Assembly: GCF_029265375.1 (NCBI RefSeq)
Contig: NZ_JAJUJJ010000005.1
Span: 1 to 64,000, forward strand
DNA length: 64,000 nucleotides
DNA from: Nesterenkonia sp.
GTDB lineage: Bacteria > Actinomycetota > Actinomycetes > Actinomycetales > Micrococcaceae
Direction of reading: 5' to 3'
Position 1 is the stretch's first letter, and each line of letters starts with the position of its first letter. Below the pieces are notes generated by a model that was not told the origin of the DNA, did no database searches, and saw only the letters and a program-made list of their open reading frames with translations. The translations under genes and the position numbers were made by a program. Positions 1 to 9,631 of this stretch are shown piece after piece.

Positions 1-1
1 C

Positions 2-535
2 GACCTGCTCACCTGCTGGCTGCTCACCGGGGAGACCTCAGAAAGCACGCCCCTGCAGGCACACATCGGCATCCTGGTCCCCGAAGCCACCCTCACCGGC
101 AAGGACAACCAGCCAGGCACCACCAGCGACGGCACCACCGCGATCCACGCGCCCCATATCCGGGCACTTATCAACAACGCCGCCCAAGACCCCGACAGCG
201 ACCTGCGCTGGTTCGACCTCACCACCGCAGACCCCGCCGAGACCGGCGGCTCTGCCGGCGAACCCGCACACGGACACAACATCCTGGCCATCACCTCACA
301 CGGACGGTTCCCACCACCCCGCCTCAGAGCCGCACTGCAGCTACGCGACGGCACCTGCCAAGCACCAGGATGCCTCGTACCAGCCGCGAACTGCGATATC
401 GACCACATCACCCCCTGGCCGCAGGGAAAAACCCACGCAGACAACCTCCAAGCACTCTGCCGCAGACACCACCGCCTGAAAACCGCCGGGCACCCCATCC
501 ACCACAGCCGAACCGAACCCGACCCACCCGACTAA
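2..535 (+). CDS. HNH endonuclease domain protein (DUF222/HNH-type), 3' part only, truncated by window edge
   Basis: Open frame from base 2 to TAA 533-535, missed by the ATG-based track. Translation has GTCQAPGCLVPAANCDIDHITPWPQGKTHADNLQALCRRHHRLKT, a classic HNH motif (C..PGC...CDIDHI.PW..G..T...NL..LCR.HH). Confidence 0.88.
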   Translation, partial: DLLTCWLLTGETSESTPLQAHIGILVPEATLTGKDNQPGTTSDGTTAIHAPHIRALINNAAQDPDSDLRWFDLTTADPAETGGSAGEPAHGHNILAITSHGRFPPPRLRAALQLRDGTCQAPGCLVPAANCDIDHITPWPQGKTHADNLQALCRRHHRLKTAGHPIHHSRTEPDPPD

Positions 536-649
536 CCCACACCCACACGTCTCTCCCCAAGTAATCTGTGACACAGACCCACCGGGCCAACACGGAGGTG
601 CCCTCTGCCCGATTCGCATTGGGTCAGCCTGATTCTGGATAATGGCACG

Positions 650-1693
650 GTGCTGCCGAACCAAGCTGAGGGAAACGCGACCTTCCACCACCGCAATGCT
701 GCGCTGCTCTCGGTGGCCGAGGTTGAAGCCCCAGAGGTGCTGACCTCCAAAGACCTTGACCGCCGGCTGGCCGACGCCCTCAAGCGCCTCAAGCTCCCCA
801 CAGGCCTGCTGCAGCGGGTGGCCGGGGTTAAGGCCCGCCGCAACTGGCGGGCCGACGGGGAGGTGCGCACCGCTACTGTGGAGGCCGGTCGCCGGGCCCT
901 GCGCCAGGCCGGAGTGGACCCCTCAGAGGTCTCACTGATGATCAACACCTCGGTGACCCGCGAGCACCTTGAGCCCTCGGTCGCAGTGGGAGTCCACCAC
1001 GAGCTCGGGCTGCCCAGCTCCGCGATGAACTTTGACATCACCAACGCGTGCCTGGGATTCGTCAACGCCATGACCCTGGCCAGTTCGCTGATCGACGCCG
1101 GCCAGGTGCGGTATGTGCTCATCGTCAACGGTGAGGATGCCCGCAAGGTGCAGGACGCCACAGTGGAACGGATCAACAGCCTCGACAATGAAGTCTCCCG
1201 CGATGACTTCATGAGCGAGTTCGCCTCCCTGACCCTGGGGTGCGGAGCGGCAGCCGCCGTCGTCGGCCCCGCCGATGCTCACCCCGAGGGACACCGAATC
1301 ATCGGCGGAGTCACCCGTGCGGCCACCCAGCACCATCAGCTGTGCGTGGGCGATCACCGCGGCATGTTCACCGACGCCCGGGGACTGCTCGACGGCGGCC
1401 TGGAGCTGGTGATGAACGCCTGGGAGGACGCCAAGGCGCACTTCGACTGGCAGCAGATGGACTCCTATGTGACCCATCAGGTCTCCCAGCTGCACACCTC
1501 CTCCATCATCAAGGCGGCCAAACTGGACCGCAGGCGGGTTCCGGTCACCTACCCCGAGCTGGGCAATGTGGGGCCGGCCTCGCTGCCGATCACCCTTGCC
1601 CGGGAGGCGGAGAACCTGCACTCGGGAGCCCGGGTGCTGTGCATGGGCGTCGGCTCCGGGCTCAACACGGCCATGGTGGAGATCCAATGGTGA
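650..1693 (+). CDS. oleA: OleA, beta-ketoacyl synthase III-like acyl-CoA condensing enzyme (head-to-head olefin biosynthesis)
   Basis: Thiolase fold with catalytic Cys in NACLGF and ELGNVGPASLP; followed directly by oleB-oleC and oleD. GTG start; the exact start is uncertain. Confidence 0.88.
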   Translation: MLPNQAEGNATFHHRNAALLSVAEVEAPEVLTSKDLDRRLADALKRLKLPTGLLQRVAGVKARRNWRADGEVRTATVEAGRRALRQAGVDPSEVSLMINTSVTREHLEPSVAVGVHHELGLPSSAMNFDITNACLGFVNAMTLASSLIDAGQVRYVLIVNGEDARKVQDATVERINSLDNEVSRDDFMSEFASLTLGCGAAAAVVGPADAHPEGHRIIGGVTRAATQHHQLCVGDHRGMFTDARGLLDGGLELVMNAWEDAKAHFDWQQMDSYVTHQVSQLHTSSIIKAAKLDRRRVPVTYPELGNVGPASLPITLAREAENLHSGARVLCMGVGSGLNTAMVEIQW

Positions 1694-4413
1694 TCTTCAG
1701 GCCCATCCCCGCCGCGGCAGCCCGCTCCCCCTTCGACGTCCTGGAGTCCACCCCGCTGCCGGGGCTGGATCCGCAGTGGTCCCGGGTGGTGACAGCGCGC
1801 ACCGAGGACGGCGAACGCGGCTTCCATGTGCTGGACACCGCTGAGGCGCTGGCCCAGCGCGGCATCACCCCCACCGGAACCATCCTGGCTGTCCACGGCA
1901 ACCCCACCTGGTCCTATCTGTGGCGCGGGGTGATCGCCGCCAGCCTGGAGCAGGCCCGCCCGGGCCATGCCTGGCGGGTGATCGCCCCCGACCAGCTGGA
2001 CATGGGGTTTTCCGAGCGACTCGCCCACCCTGAGCCGCCCTCTGCCGGGGCGCCGAGCTACCGGCGCCTGGAGCAGCGGCTGGGCGATCTGGACGCCCTG
2101 ATGGACGCCCTGGATGTGGATGCTGAGCTGCCGCTGGTCACTCTGGGCCACGACTGGGGCGGAATCATCTCGCTGGGCTGGGCGGTGCGCCACCAGCAGG
2201 CCGTCGACGCCGCGGTCTGCCTCAACACAGCAGTGGACCACCCCTCCGGCGAGCCGGTGCCCCCGGCGCTGCGCGCGGCCATGGCACCGGGCGTGCTGGC
2301 AGGCTCCACGGTAGTGACCGACGCGTTCCTGCGGGTGACGCTCGCACTGGCAGAAGGTGGACTCAGCGATGACGTGGCCGCCGCCTACCGCGCCCCGTAC
2401 GTCTCGCACCTGGGCCGCGGCGGCATCGGCGGGTTCGTAGCAGATATTCCTGCGCTGGCCGCCCACCGCTCCCGGGGCGTGCTGGAGGAGATCTCCGCCG
2501 GTCTGAGCCGGTGGAGCAAGCCCGCGCTGCTGATCTGGGGGCCGAAGGACCCCGTCTTCCGCGACCGCTATCTGCAGGACCTCATGGAGCGGATTCCGCA
2601 CGCGGATCTGCACCGATTCGAAGGCGCCGGGCACCTGGTCTCAGAGGACCGCGACGTGGCCGGGGTGCTCTTCGACTGGTTGGGCCAGCAGTTCGACGCC
2701 GCGGCGCAGCCGTCGGCCTCCCCCGCCCCGGCCGCCGAGGTGGCCGGACTGCACCAGCAGCTGGAGACTATGAGCCTGTCCTGGCGCCGGGACCGACCGG
2801 CGGCAGTGGATATGAGCTCCGACGGCGCACCGGCGGTGCTGACCTGGGCGCAGCTCAGCGAACAGGTCGAGGCCCTGGCCGCCGGCCTGCACAGCCTGGG
2901 CGTGCGCTCCGGCGACCGAGTCAGCCTGCTGGTGCCCCCGGGGAACTCGCTGACCGTGGTCCTCTACGCCTGCCTGCGCCTGGGCGCAGTGGCCGTGGTG
3001 GCCGACGCCGGACTGGGAGTGCGCGGGATGACCCGGGCCGTGCGCAGCGCCCGCCCGGACTGGATCATCGGCGCCCGCCCCGGTCTGACCCTGGCCCGGA
3101 CCATGTCCTGGCCGGGACGCCGCATCAGCACAGAGCCGCTGCCGCCGCATCAGGCGCGGCTGCTGGGCACTGTCGCATCCGTGGAGCGGCTGCGGCGCGG
3201 AGCAGACCCGCGGGCCCTTCAGGAGCTGCCCCACCCGGAGCCGGAGCATCCGGCCGCAGTGCTGTTCACCTCCGGCTCCACCGGTCCGGCCAAGGGCGTG
3301 GTCTACACCCACCGGCGGCTCGGCGCCCTGGTCGCGCTGCTGCGGCACCAGTTCGCGGTCAAGCCCGGCGCCTCCCTGATCGCTGGATTCGCGCCATTCG
3401 CACTGCTGGGCCCGGCCATCGGCGCCACCTCGGTGACTCCGAGGATGTCGGTGACCAAACCGTCCACTCTGACCGCCGAGGCCGTAGCCGCAGCGGCCGC
3501 CGCCGGCGAGGCCACCATGTTCTTCGGCTCACCGGCGGCCCTGCGCAATGTGGTGGCGACCGCCGACCGGCTCAGCGTCGCCCAGCGGGAAGACCTGGGC
3601 CGCATCCGGCTGGTGCTCTCCGCCGGCGCTCCGGTGCATCCGAGGCTGCTGGACCAGGTGCAGGAGATCTTCCCGGCCGCGGAGATCCACACGCCCTACG
3701 GGATGACCGAGGGGCTGCTGCAGGCGGATATACGCCGTGAGCAGATCCATGAGGCGATGAAGACCTCGCAGCCCGGGGTGTGTGTGGGCCGACCCGTGGC
3801 GGGCGTGCGGTTCGCCCTGGCGCCGCTGCAGGCCGACGGCACCAGTGCAGCGGACCTGGTGGAGCCGGAGCAGGCCGGCGGCGCACTGAGCGAGATCGTA
3901 GTCTCCGCCGCGCACCTGAAGGCCGGGTACGACCGGCTGTGGCACACCGACTGGACCTCCCGGCGGGACACCAGGGACGGACTGCTGTGGCACCGCACCG
4001 GGGACGTGGGGCATATCGACGACGCCGGACGGCTCTGGATCCAGGGCCGGCTGCAGCATGTGATCACCACCGCTGCGGGCCCAGTCGGTCCCGGGGCGGT
4101 GGAGACCCCGGTGGATGAGCTGGACCAGGTGGCGCGCAGCGCCGCCGTGGGGGTCGGCCCGGTCGGGGCCCAAGCTGTAGTGGTGATACTGGAGCCGGCC
4201 GAAGGGCGCCGGCTGCGCGACGGCCGCTCACCGCTGGCCCGCCCGGAGGTCGCTCAAGCCGTGCGTGCCGCTGCCGGCGAGGTCAGCGTCTCAGCGGTGC
4301 TGGTGGTCGACTGGCTTCCCACCGATATCCGCCACAACTCTAAGATCGACCGCACCGCACTGGCCGCCTGGGCGGAGAAGGTGCTGGCCGGAGAGCGGGT
4401 GAGCGCCCCATGA
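1687..4413 (+). CDS. oleBC: OleB-OleC fusion: alpha/beta hydrolase (beta-lactone decarboxylase-like) plus AMP-dependent beta-lactone synthetase
   Basis: ATG at 1687 overlaps the oleA end. N-terminal half has HGNPTWSYLWR and GHDWGG (haloalkane-dehalogenase fold); C-terminal half has LFTSGSTGPAKGVVYTHR and YGMTEG (ANL superfamily). The upstream part of ORF 1240-4413 is out-of-frame oleA. Confidence 0.9.
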   Translation: MVIFRPIPAAAARSPFDVLESTPLPGLDPQWSRVVTARTEDGERGFHVLDTAEALAQRGITPTGTILAVHGNPTWSYLWRGVIAASLEQARPGHAWRVIAPDQLDMGFSERLAHPEPPSAGAPSYRRLEQRLGDLDALMDALDVDAELPLVTLGHDWGGIISLGWAVRHQQAVDAAVCLNTAVDHPSGEPVPPALRAAMAPGVLAGSTVVTDAFLRVTLALAEGGLSDDVAAAYRAPYVSHLGRGGIGGFVADIPALAAHRSRGVLEEISAGLSRWSKPALLIWGPKDPVFRDRYLQDLMERIPHADLHRFEGAGHLVSEDRDVAGVLFDWLGQQFDAAAQPSASPAPAAEVAGLHQQLETMSLSWRRDRPAAVDMSSDGAPAVLTWAQLSEQVEALAAGLHSLGVRSGDRVSLLVPPGNSLTVVLYACLRLGAVAVVADAGLGVRGMTRAVRSARPDWIIGARPGLTLARTMSWPGRRISTEPLPPHQARLLGTVASVERLRRGADPRALQELPHPEPEHPAAVLFTSGSTGPAKGVVYTHRRLGALVALLRHQFAVKPGASLIAGFAPFALLGPAIGATSVTPRMSVTKPSTLTAEAVAAAAAAGEATMFFGSPAALRNVVATADRLSVAQREDLGRIRLVLSAGAPVHPRLLDQVQEIFPAAEIHTPYGMTEGLLQADIRREQIHEAMKTSQPGVCVGRPVAGVRFALAPLQADGTSAADLVEPEQAGGALSEIVVSAAHLKAGYDRLWHTDWTSRRDTRDGLLWHRTGDVGHIDDAGRLWIQGRLQHVITTAAGPVGPGAVETPVDELDQVARSAAVGVGPVGAQAVVVILEPAEGRRLRDGRSPLARPEVAQAVRAAAGEVSVSAVLVVDWLPTDIRHNSKIDRTALAAWAEKVLAGERVSAP

Positions 4414-5477
4414 GCTCACCAGTTCAGTCCCTGCCGAATTCGGAGCATCCCGGCGGGGAGATCCTGCCCCCGGCCCGGATCCTGATCACCGGTGCCTCCG
4501 GCCTGCTGGGCCGCAGCGTGGCAGCCCACTTGGCCGAGCTGGGCTACCAGGTCACCACCTTCCAGCGCAGTCCCTCGTCCCTGGAGACGGTGCGGGATAT
4601 CCGCGGCTCGCTGACCGATCCCCAGGCCGTGCAGGCCGCCGTCGAAGGGCAGGACGCCATTATCCATATGGCGGCCAAAGTCTCGGTCAGCGGCCGGCGC
4701 GAAGAGTTCGAGCAGGTCAATATTCTGGGCACCGAGCGGATCTTCAACGCCGCATGGGCCGCCGGGGTGCAGCACGTGCTCTACGTCTCCTCGCCCTCGG
4801 TCGCCCACGGCGGGTCCTCCTTGGTCGGTGCCCCGGCGGCGGCCGCCGACCCGGAGAAGGCCCAGGGCCACTACGCGCAGACCAAGGCGGAGGCGGAGCT
4901 GATCGCCGAGGCCCGCGGCTCGGCGGGCACCTCGGTGCTGATCATGCGTCCGCACCTGGTGTGGGGCCCTGGCGACGGGCAGCTGACAGCCCGGATTGTG
5001 GACCGAGCGCGGTCAGGACGGCTGCCCGTTCTGGGCAGCGGGGCGCCCCTGGTGGACACTCTCTACATCCGCAATGCGGTGGAGGCCTTCGCGGCCGGAC
5101 TGCGCAGACTCCCGCTCATCGCGGCCGAGCAGCCGGTGGCCGGACGGCGTCTGGTGGTCACCAACGGCGAACCGCGCCCCATCGGAGAGCTGCTGGCCGG
5201 CATCGCGGAGGCCGGCGGCGCACCCCGTCCGCGTTTCCGGGTCCCTGCTTCCTTGGCGGCAGCCGCCGGCTCGGTGATCGAGAAGCTCTGGGCGGTCACC
5301 GGCCCCCATGAGGACGAGCCGCCGATGACCAGATTCCTGGCTGAGCAGCTCTCCACTGCGCACTGGTTCGACCAGCGGCATACCCAGCAGGTGCTGCAGT
5401 GGAGGCCGCGGATCAGCATCGACCAGGGGCTGGCCGAACTGGCCGCCCACGTGCAGCGCACCGGCGGGGTGCTCTGA
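4410..5477 (+). CDS. oleD: OleD, NAD(P)-dependent 2-alkyl-3-ketoalkanoic acid reductase (extended SDR)
   Basis: ILITGASGLLGRSVAAHLAELG Rossmann motif, HYAQTKAEAE catalytic region, ATGA overlap with oleBC. Confidence 0.87.
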   Translation: MSSPVQSLPNSEHPGGEILPPARILITGASGLLGRSVAAHLAELGYQVTTFQRSPSSLETVRDIRGSLTDPQAVQAAVEGQDAIIHMAAKVSVSGRREEFEQVNILGTERIFNAAWAAGVQHVLYVSSPSVAHGGSSLVGAPAAAADPEKAQGHYAQTKAEAELIAEARGSAGTSVLIMRPHLVWGPGDGQLTARIVDRARSGRLPVLGSGAPLVDTLYIRNAVEAFAAGLRRLPLIAAEQPVAGRRLVVTNGEPRPIGELLAGIAEAGGAPRPRFRVPASLAAAAGSVIEKLWAVTGPHEDEPPMTRFLAEQLSTAHWFDQRHTQQVLQWRPRISIDQGLAELAAHVQRTGGVL

Positions 5478-5489
5478 GGCGACGCGATC

Positions 5490-6725
5490 TCAGCCGGCGG
5501 CCGCCGTCGGCGCTGCCTGGGCCGACTCCGATTCGACCTCACCGTTGCGGAAGCGGAACTCCTGCAGGGTGGAGACCGTATCGGCCACCAGGTCCTCCAC
5601 ACCCGCGCGGCGTTCGACCTTCAGCAGCGTCTCAGCATCGGAATGGGTGGCCGGCCGCGGCGGAGCCAGCAGTGTGCAGCAGTCCTGATCGGGCAGCACG
5701 GAGATCTCCTCGGTGCCGATCCTGCGGGCCTCGGCGATGATCTCCTCCTTGTCCCAGCCCAGCAGGGGACGCAGCACCGGAAGGCGGGCGGCCTCGTCCA
5801 CGGTGGCGATATTGCTCAGCGTCTGGCTGGCCACCTGGCCCAGACTGTCGCCGGTGACCAGCGCCTCAGCGCCGTGCCGGGCCGCCAACTCCTCGGCGAT
5901 CCGCAGCATCAGCCGGCGCTGGGCCACAGTGCGCAGAGCCGGGTCCGAGGACGAAGCCAGAGTGCGCTGGGCAGTGCCCAGCTGCGCCACCCACAGCCGC
6001 GAGGCCGGCTGGAAGCGGCTGAGCTGCTTGACCAGCGCGTAGGCCTTGTAGGTGGAGGACGGATCGGTGTAGGGCGCGCCGGAGAAGTGCACAAAGTCGC
6101 AGCTGAGGCCCCGCTTCATCATCCGCAGGGCGGCCACCGGGGAGTCGTAGCCTCCGGAGAGCAGCACCATCGCCCGCCCGGAGGACCCCACCGGAAGGCC
6201 GCCCAGTCCGCGCCGCCGGTCCACGGAGACAAACGCTTCGCCGAAATTGATCTCCACCCGCACCGTGGCCTGCGGGTGGGACAGGTTCACCGGCCAGCCG
6301 GTCGCCTGTTGGATCTGGGCACCCAGCTTCCGGTTCAGCTGCTCTGAGGTGAGCCGGTACTGCTTATCGCGCCGCTGTGCGGCCACTGCAAAGGGCACCG
6401 TCCGGTCACCAAGGTCCTCGCCCCAGACGCGGCGAAGCTCAGCCAGGGCCGCTTCGGCCAGCGCCGCGGGCTCCTTGGGCACCGCCAGGGCGGAGTCGAT
6501 CACGTTGATGCCGGGCACCTCCGCCATCCGCTTCGCGAGCAGCTCCGCTTCACGCTGAGGGTAGAGCACGATGACGCCCCCGCGGGGCTGGACTCGGATC
6601 CGACCGCACTCCGCCGGGAACGCCTGCTCCAGATTCTGCCGCAGCCTGCGCTGGAACGTAGGGCGGTTCTCACCCTTGAGGAAGATCTCCCCCTGCTTCA
6701 GAAGCAGGCACCGTGTGGGCTGCAT
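5490..6725 (-). CDS. thiI: tRNA 4-thiouridine(8) synthase ThiI
   Basis: MQPTRCLLLKQGEIFLKGENRPTFQRRLRQNL, THUMP region and PP-loop VLLSGGYDSPVAALRMMKRG. Confidence 0.9.
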   Translation of the reverse strand: MQPTRCLLLKQGEIFLKGENRPTFQRRLRQNLEQAFPAECGRIRVQPRGGVIVLYPQREAELLAKRMAEVPGINVIDSALAVPKEPAALAEAALAELRRVWGEDLGDRTVPFAVAAQRRDKQYRLTSEQLNRKLGAQIQQATGWPVNLSHPQATVRVEINFGEAFVSVDRRRGLGGLPVGSSGRAMVLLSGGYDSPVAALRMMKRGLSCDFVHFSGAPYTDPSSTYKAYALVKQLSRFQPASRLWVAQLGTAQRTLASSSDPALRTVAQRRLMLRIAEELAARHGAEALVTGDSLGQVASQTLSNIATVDEAARLPVLRPLLGWDKEEIIAEARRIGTEEISVLPDQDCCTLLAPPRPATHSDAETLLKVERRAGVEDLVADTVSTLQEFRFRNGEVESESAQAAPTAAAG

Positions 6726-6815
6726 GCACCGCCTCCTCTCCTGCTGAAGCGGCTGATGCCGCGTCGTCACTTCTTGAGCATCCATTCTCACCCGGCCGGG
6801 CAGCTGGACACCACT

Positions 6816-9572
6816 TCAGTAGCGCGAGATGGCCCGGCGGGCGGAGTCGGTGCGCTGCTCCGGGTTGGCGATGTCCGCACTGGCGTGCAGAATGCTGACT
6901 CCCGACGGTGAGGCCAGCAGCGGGGTCAGCTGCAGATTGGCCACCTGGGGGTGGTTGTCCTTCAGGATGGCCACCCGCTGCAGGGTCTCCTGAAGGGCTG
7001 CGACGTCCATCGGGGGCACCGCCTGGTAGCCGAAGAGCTTCTGCGAGGCCTTCGGGGTGCGCACCAGGCGTGCGACGTCCCGGTCGGTCAGCGGCGGTAC
7101 GGCGTGCGCCCAGTCGTCGAGCAGATCGGTGGCGTCACCGGAGATGCCGAAGGACAGCACCGGACCCATCATCGGATCCTCGATCGCCCGCACAATGCAT
7201 CCCTGACCGGTGGGGGCCATCGCCTGCAGCTCCAGTCCCGGGCTGCCGTATTTGGCCAGCTGACGGCGCATATCGGCCACGGTGCGGCGCAGCATCTCCT
7301 CCGAGTCGATGTTCAGCTGCACTCCCCCCAGGTCCAGCCGGTGGCGGAGATAGGCGTTGGTGGACTTCACCGCCACCGGGTAGCCCAGCTGCTCTGCTGC
7401 TGCGACGGCGTCCTCAGCAGAGTCGAATCTCACCGAAGGAAGCATGCTGAGCCCGTAGATCTGAAGCAGCTGGCTGGTCTGCTCGGCGCTGAGCCTGTGC
7501 AGTGCCGCGCCGTCGACCTCCTGCAGCCAGCTGTCCAGCAGCTCGTCTCCCCGGCGGGCGGCGGCACTTCCCTCCAGGCCCGCGGGCGTATAGGGATCCC
7601 CGATCCCTTCGGCGCGCCACTGCTGGTACCGAGTGACCTTCGCCAGCGCGGAGATCGACCGTGCCGGGGAGGAGAAGACCGGCACACCCCGCTGCCGTGC
7701 TGCCGCTTCGGTCACCGGCCCGGCGTGGCCGATGAAGTTCAGCGGCACCTGGGAGTCCAGTGTCCCGATCAGGGAGGCCACCACCGGCTTGGAGTGCTGC
7801 CGTGCGGTCTCGGCCACCGCTGGCCAGAAATCGGCCTGGTCTCCGGTGATGTTCGGCTGCAGGCACAGGGCAACGGCGTCGACGTCGTCATCGCTGAGCA
7901 TCCGGCCCAGCGCCTCGGTGAGGCTGCGTTCCGCCGCGGCCCGGGTGCCCTCCAGATCCAGGTCCCCCACCACGGCGGCCGGCTGCAGCTGGTGAGACTC
8001 GGCAGCATCGGCCAGCAGCCGGCCCATGGAGGCGGAGTTGGCCAGGATTCCCAAGCGCGGGCCGGCCGGCAGCGGCTGGGTGGCCAGCACCTGCAGCACG
8101 TCCATCAGCGAATCATGGTTGCCGACCTTGATCACCCCGGAGTTGTCCAGCATGGCGTCCACCGCGCCGCGCGGCGCCCGGGAGGTGCGCACCTCGTGGC
8201 CGGGCGGCAGCCGGTGGCCGGTCAGCTCGCCGGTGGCCACCACCACCGGCTTGCTCAGTGAGAGCCGGCGGGCGATGCGGGAGAACTTGCGGGGGTTGCC
8301 GAAGGACTCCAGGTAGATCCCCACCGCACGGGTGGACTCATCATCTTCGAAGTACTGCATCGCATCGTTGCCGGAGAGATCAGCACGGTTGCCTGCCGAG
8401 ATCACCGCGGACAGGCCCAGCTGGCGCCGGTGGGCCTGGGCGTAGAGGGAGATACCCATGGAGGCGGACTGGCTGAACAGCCCGATCCCGCCGGCCAGCG
8501 GCATCACCGGGGAGAGCGAGGCGTTGAGCGAGACGTCCGGATCGGTGTTGATCAGCCCCACCGAGGCTGGCCCGATGACCCGCATCCCCCACCGGCGCGC
8601 CATAGTGACCAGCTCCCGCTGGTCCAGCAGCCCCTCGGCTCGCCGGGAGGCCGGATCCTGCTCAGTGGGCACCCCGTCGGTGAGCACCAGGACTCCCTTG
8701 ACTCCGCTGCGGCCGCAGTCGGCGATCACCTCGGCCAGATGCTCGGCCGGTACGCATACCACCGCCAGGTCCACGTCCTGCTTGATCTGCTGCACTGCGG
8801 AATAGGCCCGGGCTCCCCCGACTTCGAAGGCTTCGGGGTTCACCGAGTGCACTCCCCCGGTGAAGCGGCCCTCAATGATGTTGTGCAGCACGTGGTAGCC
8901 CACTGTGCCGTACTGGCGCGAGGCTCCCACCACCGCCACATGCTCCGGGGCCAGCAGCTCCCCGACGCTGCGGGCCTCGGCGCGATGCTCCCGGGCCTCC
9001 ATCACCGCCCGGGACCGTTCAGTGGGGTCGATGGAGAACTGCAGCAGCACCACGCCGTCCTCGTATTTGCGCTGCACCTCGTATCCGGCCTCGGAGAACA
9101 CGGTGAGCATCTTGCGGTTCTGCGGAAGCACTTCGGCGGAGAACCGTTCGATGCCGCGCTCCCGGCCGGCGGCGGCCAGGTGCTCCAGCAGAATGGAGCC
9201 CAGTCCCCTGCCCTGGTGGGCGTCGGCGATGTGGAAGGACACCTCCGCTTCAGCCGTACCCTCAATGCGGTCATAGCCGCCGACCCCGATGATCTCCTCC
9301 TCACCGCCGGTGCCGCCCAGAACCACCACCAGCGAGACCCGGTCCTGATGGTCCACCGTGGTGAAGCGCTTCAGCTCCTTGGCGCTGAGGGTGGACTTGT
9401 AGGTGAAGTAGCGCAGGTAGATCGAAGATTCCGACTGGGCCTCATGCATCCGGGCCAGCCGCTCGGCGTCCTCGGGTGAGACCGGCCGCAGATGGGCGGC
9501 TGCCCCGTCGCGGAGGACGACATCGGCCTCCCAGTGGGCCGGATATCCGCTGACATTGGCCTGCTCACCCAT
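6816..9572 (-). CDS. Bifunctional GNAT acetyltransferase / NDP-forming acyl-CoA synthetase-like protein (Pat-like)
   Basis: N-terminal GNAT (HIADAHQGRGLGSILLEHLAAAGRERGI), CoA-binding domain (VAVVGASRQYGTVGYHVLHNI), succinyl-CoA-ligase-like and ATP-grasp regions. Likely start MGEQANVSG at 9572. Confidence 0.82.
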   Translation of the reverse strand: MGEQANVSGYPAHWEADVVLRDGAAAHLRPVSPEDAERLARMHEAQSESSIYLRYFTYKSTLSAKELKRFTTVDHQDRVSLVVVLGGTGGEEEIIGVGGYDRIEGTAEAEVSFHIADAHQGRGLGSILLEHLAAAGRERGIERFSAEVLPQNRKMLTVFSEAGYEVQRKYEDGVVLLQFSIDPTERSRAVMEAREHRAEARSVGELLAPEHVAVVGASRQYGTVGYHVLHNIIEGRFTGGVHSVNPEAFEVGGARAYSAVQQIKQDVDLAVVCVPAEHLAEVIADCGRSGVKGVLVLTDGVPTEQDPASRRAEGLLDQRELVTMARRWGMRVIGPASVGLINTDPDVSLNASLSPVMPLAGGIGLFSQSASMGISLYAQAHRRQLGLSAVISAGNRADLSGNDAMQYFEDDESTRAVGIYLESFGNPRKFSRIARRLSLSKPVVVATGELTGHRLPPGHEVRTSRAPRGAVDAMLDNSGVIKVGNHDSLMDVLQVLATQPLPAGPRLGILANSASMGRLLADAAESHQLQPAAVVGDLDLEGTRAAAERSLTEALGRMLSDDDVDAVALCLQPNITGDQADFWPAVAETARQHSKPVVASLIGTLDSQVPLNFIGHAGPVTEAAARQRGVPVFSSPARSISALAKVTRYQQWRAEGIGDPYTPAGLEGSAAARRGDELLDSWLQEVDGAALHRLSAEQTSQLLQIYGLSMLPSVRFDSAEDAVAAAEQLGYPVAVKSTNAYLRHRLDLGGVQLNIDSEEMLRRTVADMRRQLAKYGSPGLELQAMAPTGQGCIVRAIEDPMMGPVLSFGISGDATDLLDDWAHAVPPLTDRDVARLVRTPKASQKLFGYQAVPPMDVAALQETLQRVAILKDNHPQVANLQLTPLLASPSGVSILHASADIANPEQRTDSARRAISRY

Positions 9573-9631
9573 AGGATCAAGACTAACCAGTAATGTGACC
9601 GCATACGAGATAAGGACCACACCCCTCCGAT

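Noticed and set aside
341-691. Minus ORFs 341-691 and 532-1212
   Set aside because: Antisense to HNH endonuclease and oleA; no conserved features.
932-1687. Large antisense ORFs opposite real genes (e.g. 932-1687, 1549-2634, 9869-11107, 25442-26680, 28710-30446, 61364-63436)
   Set aside because: High GC content makes long spurious frames; the opposite strands encode clearly conserved proteins and these have no recognisable motifs.
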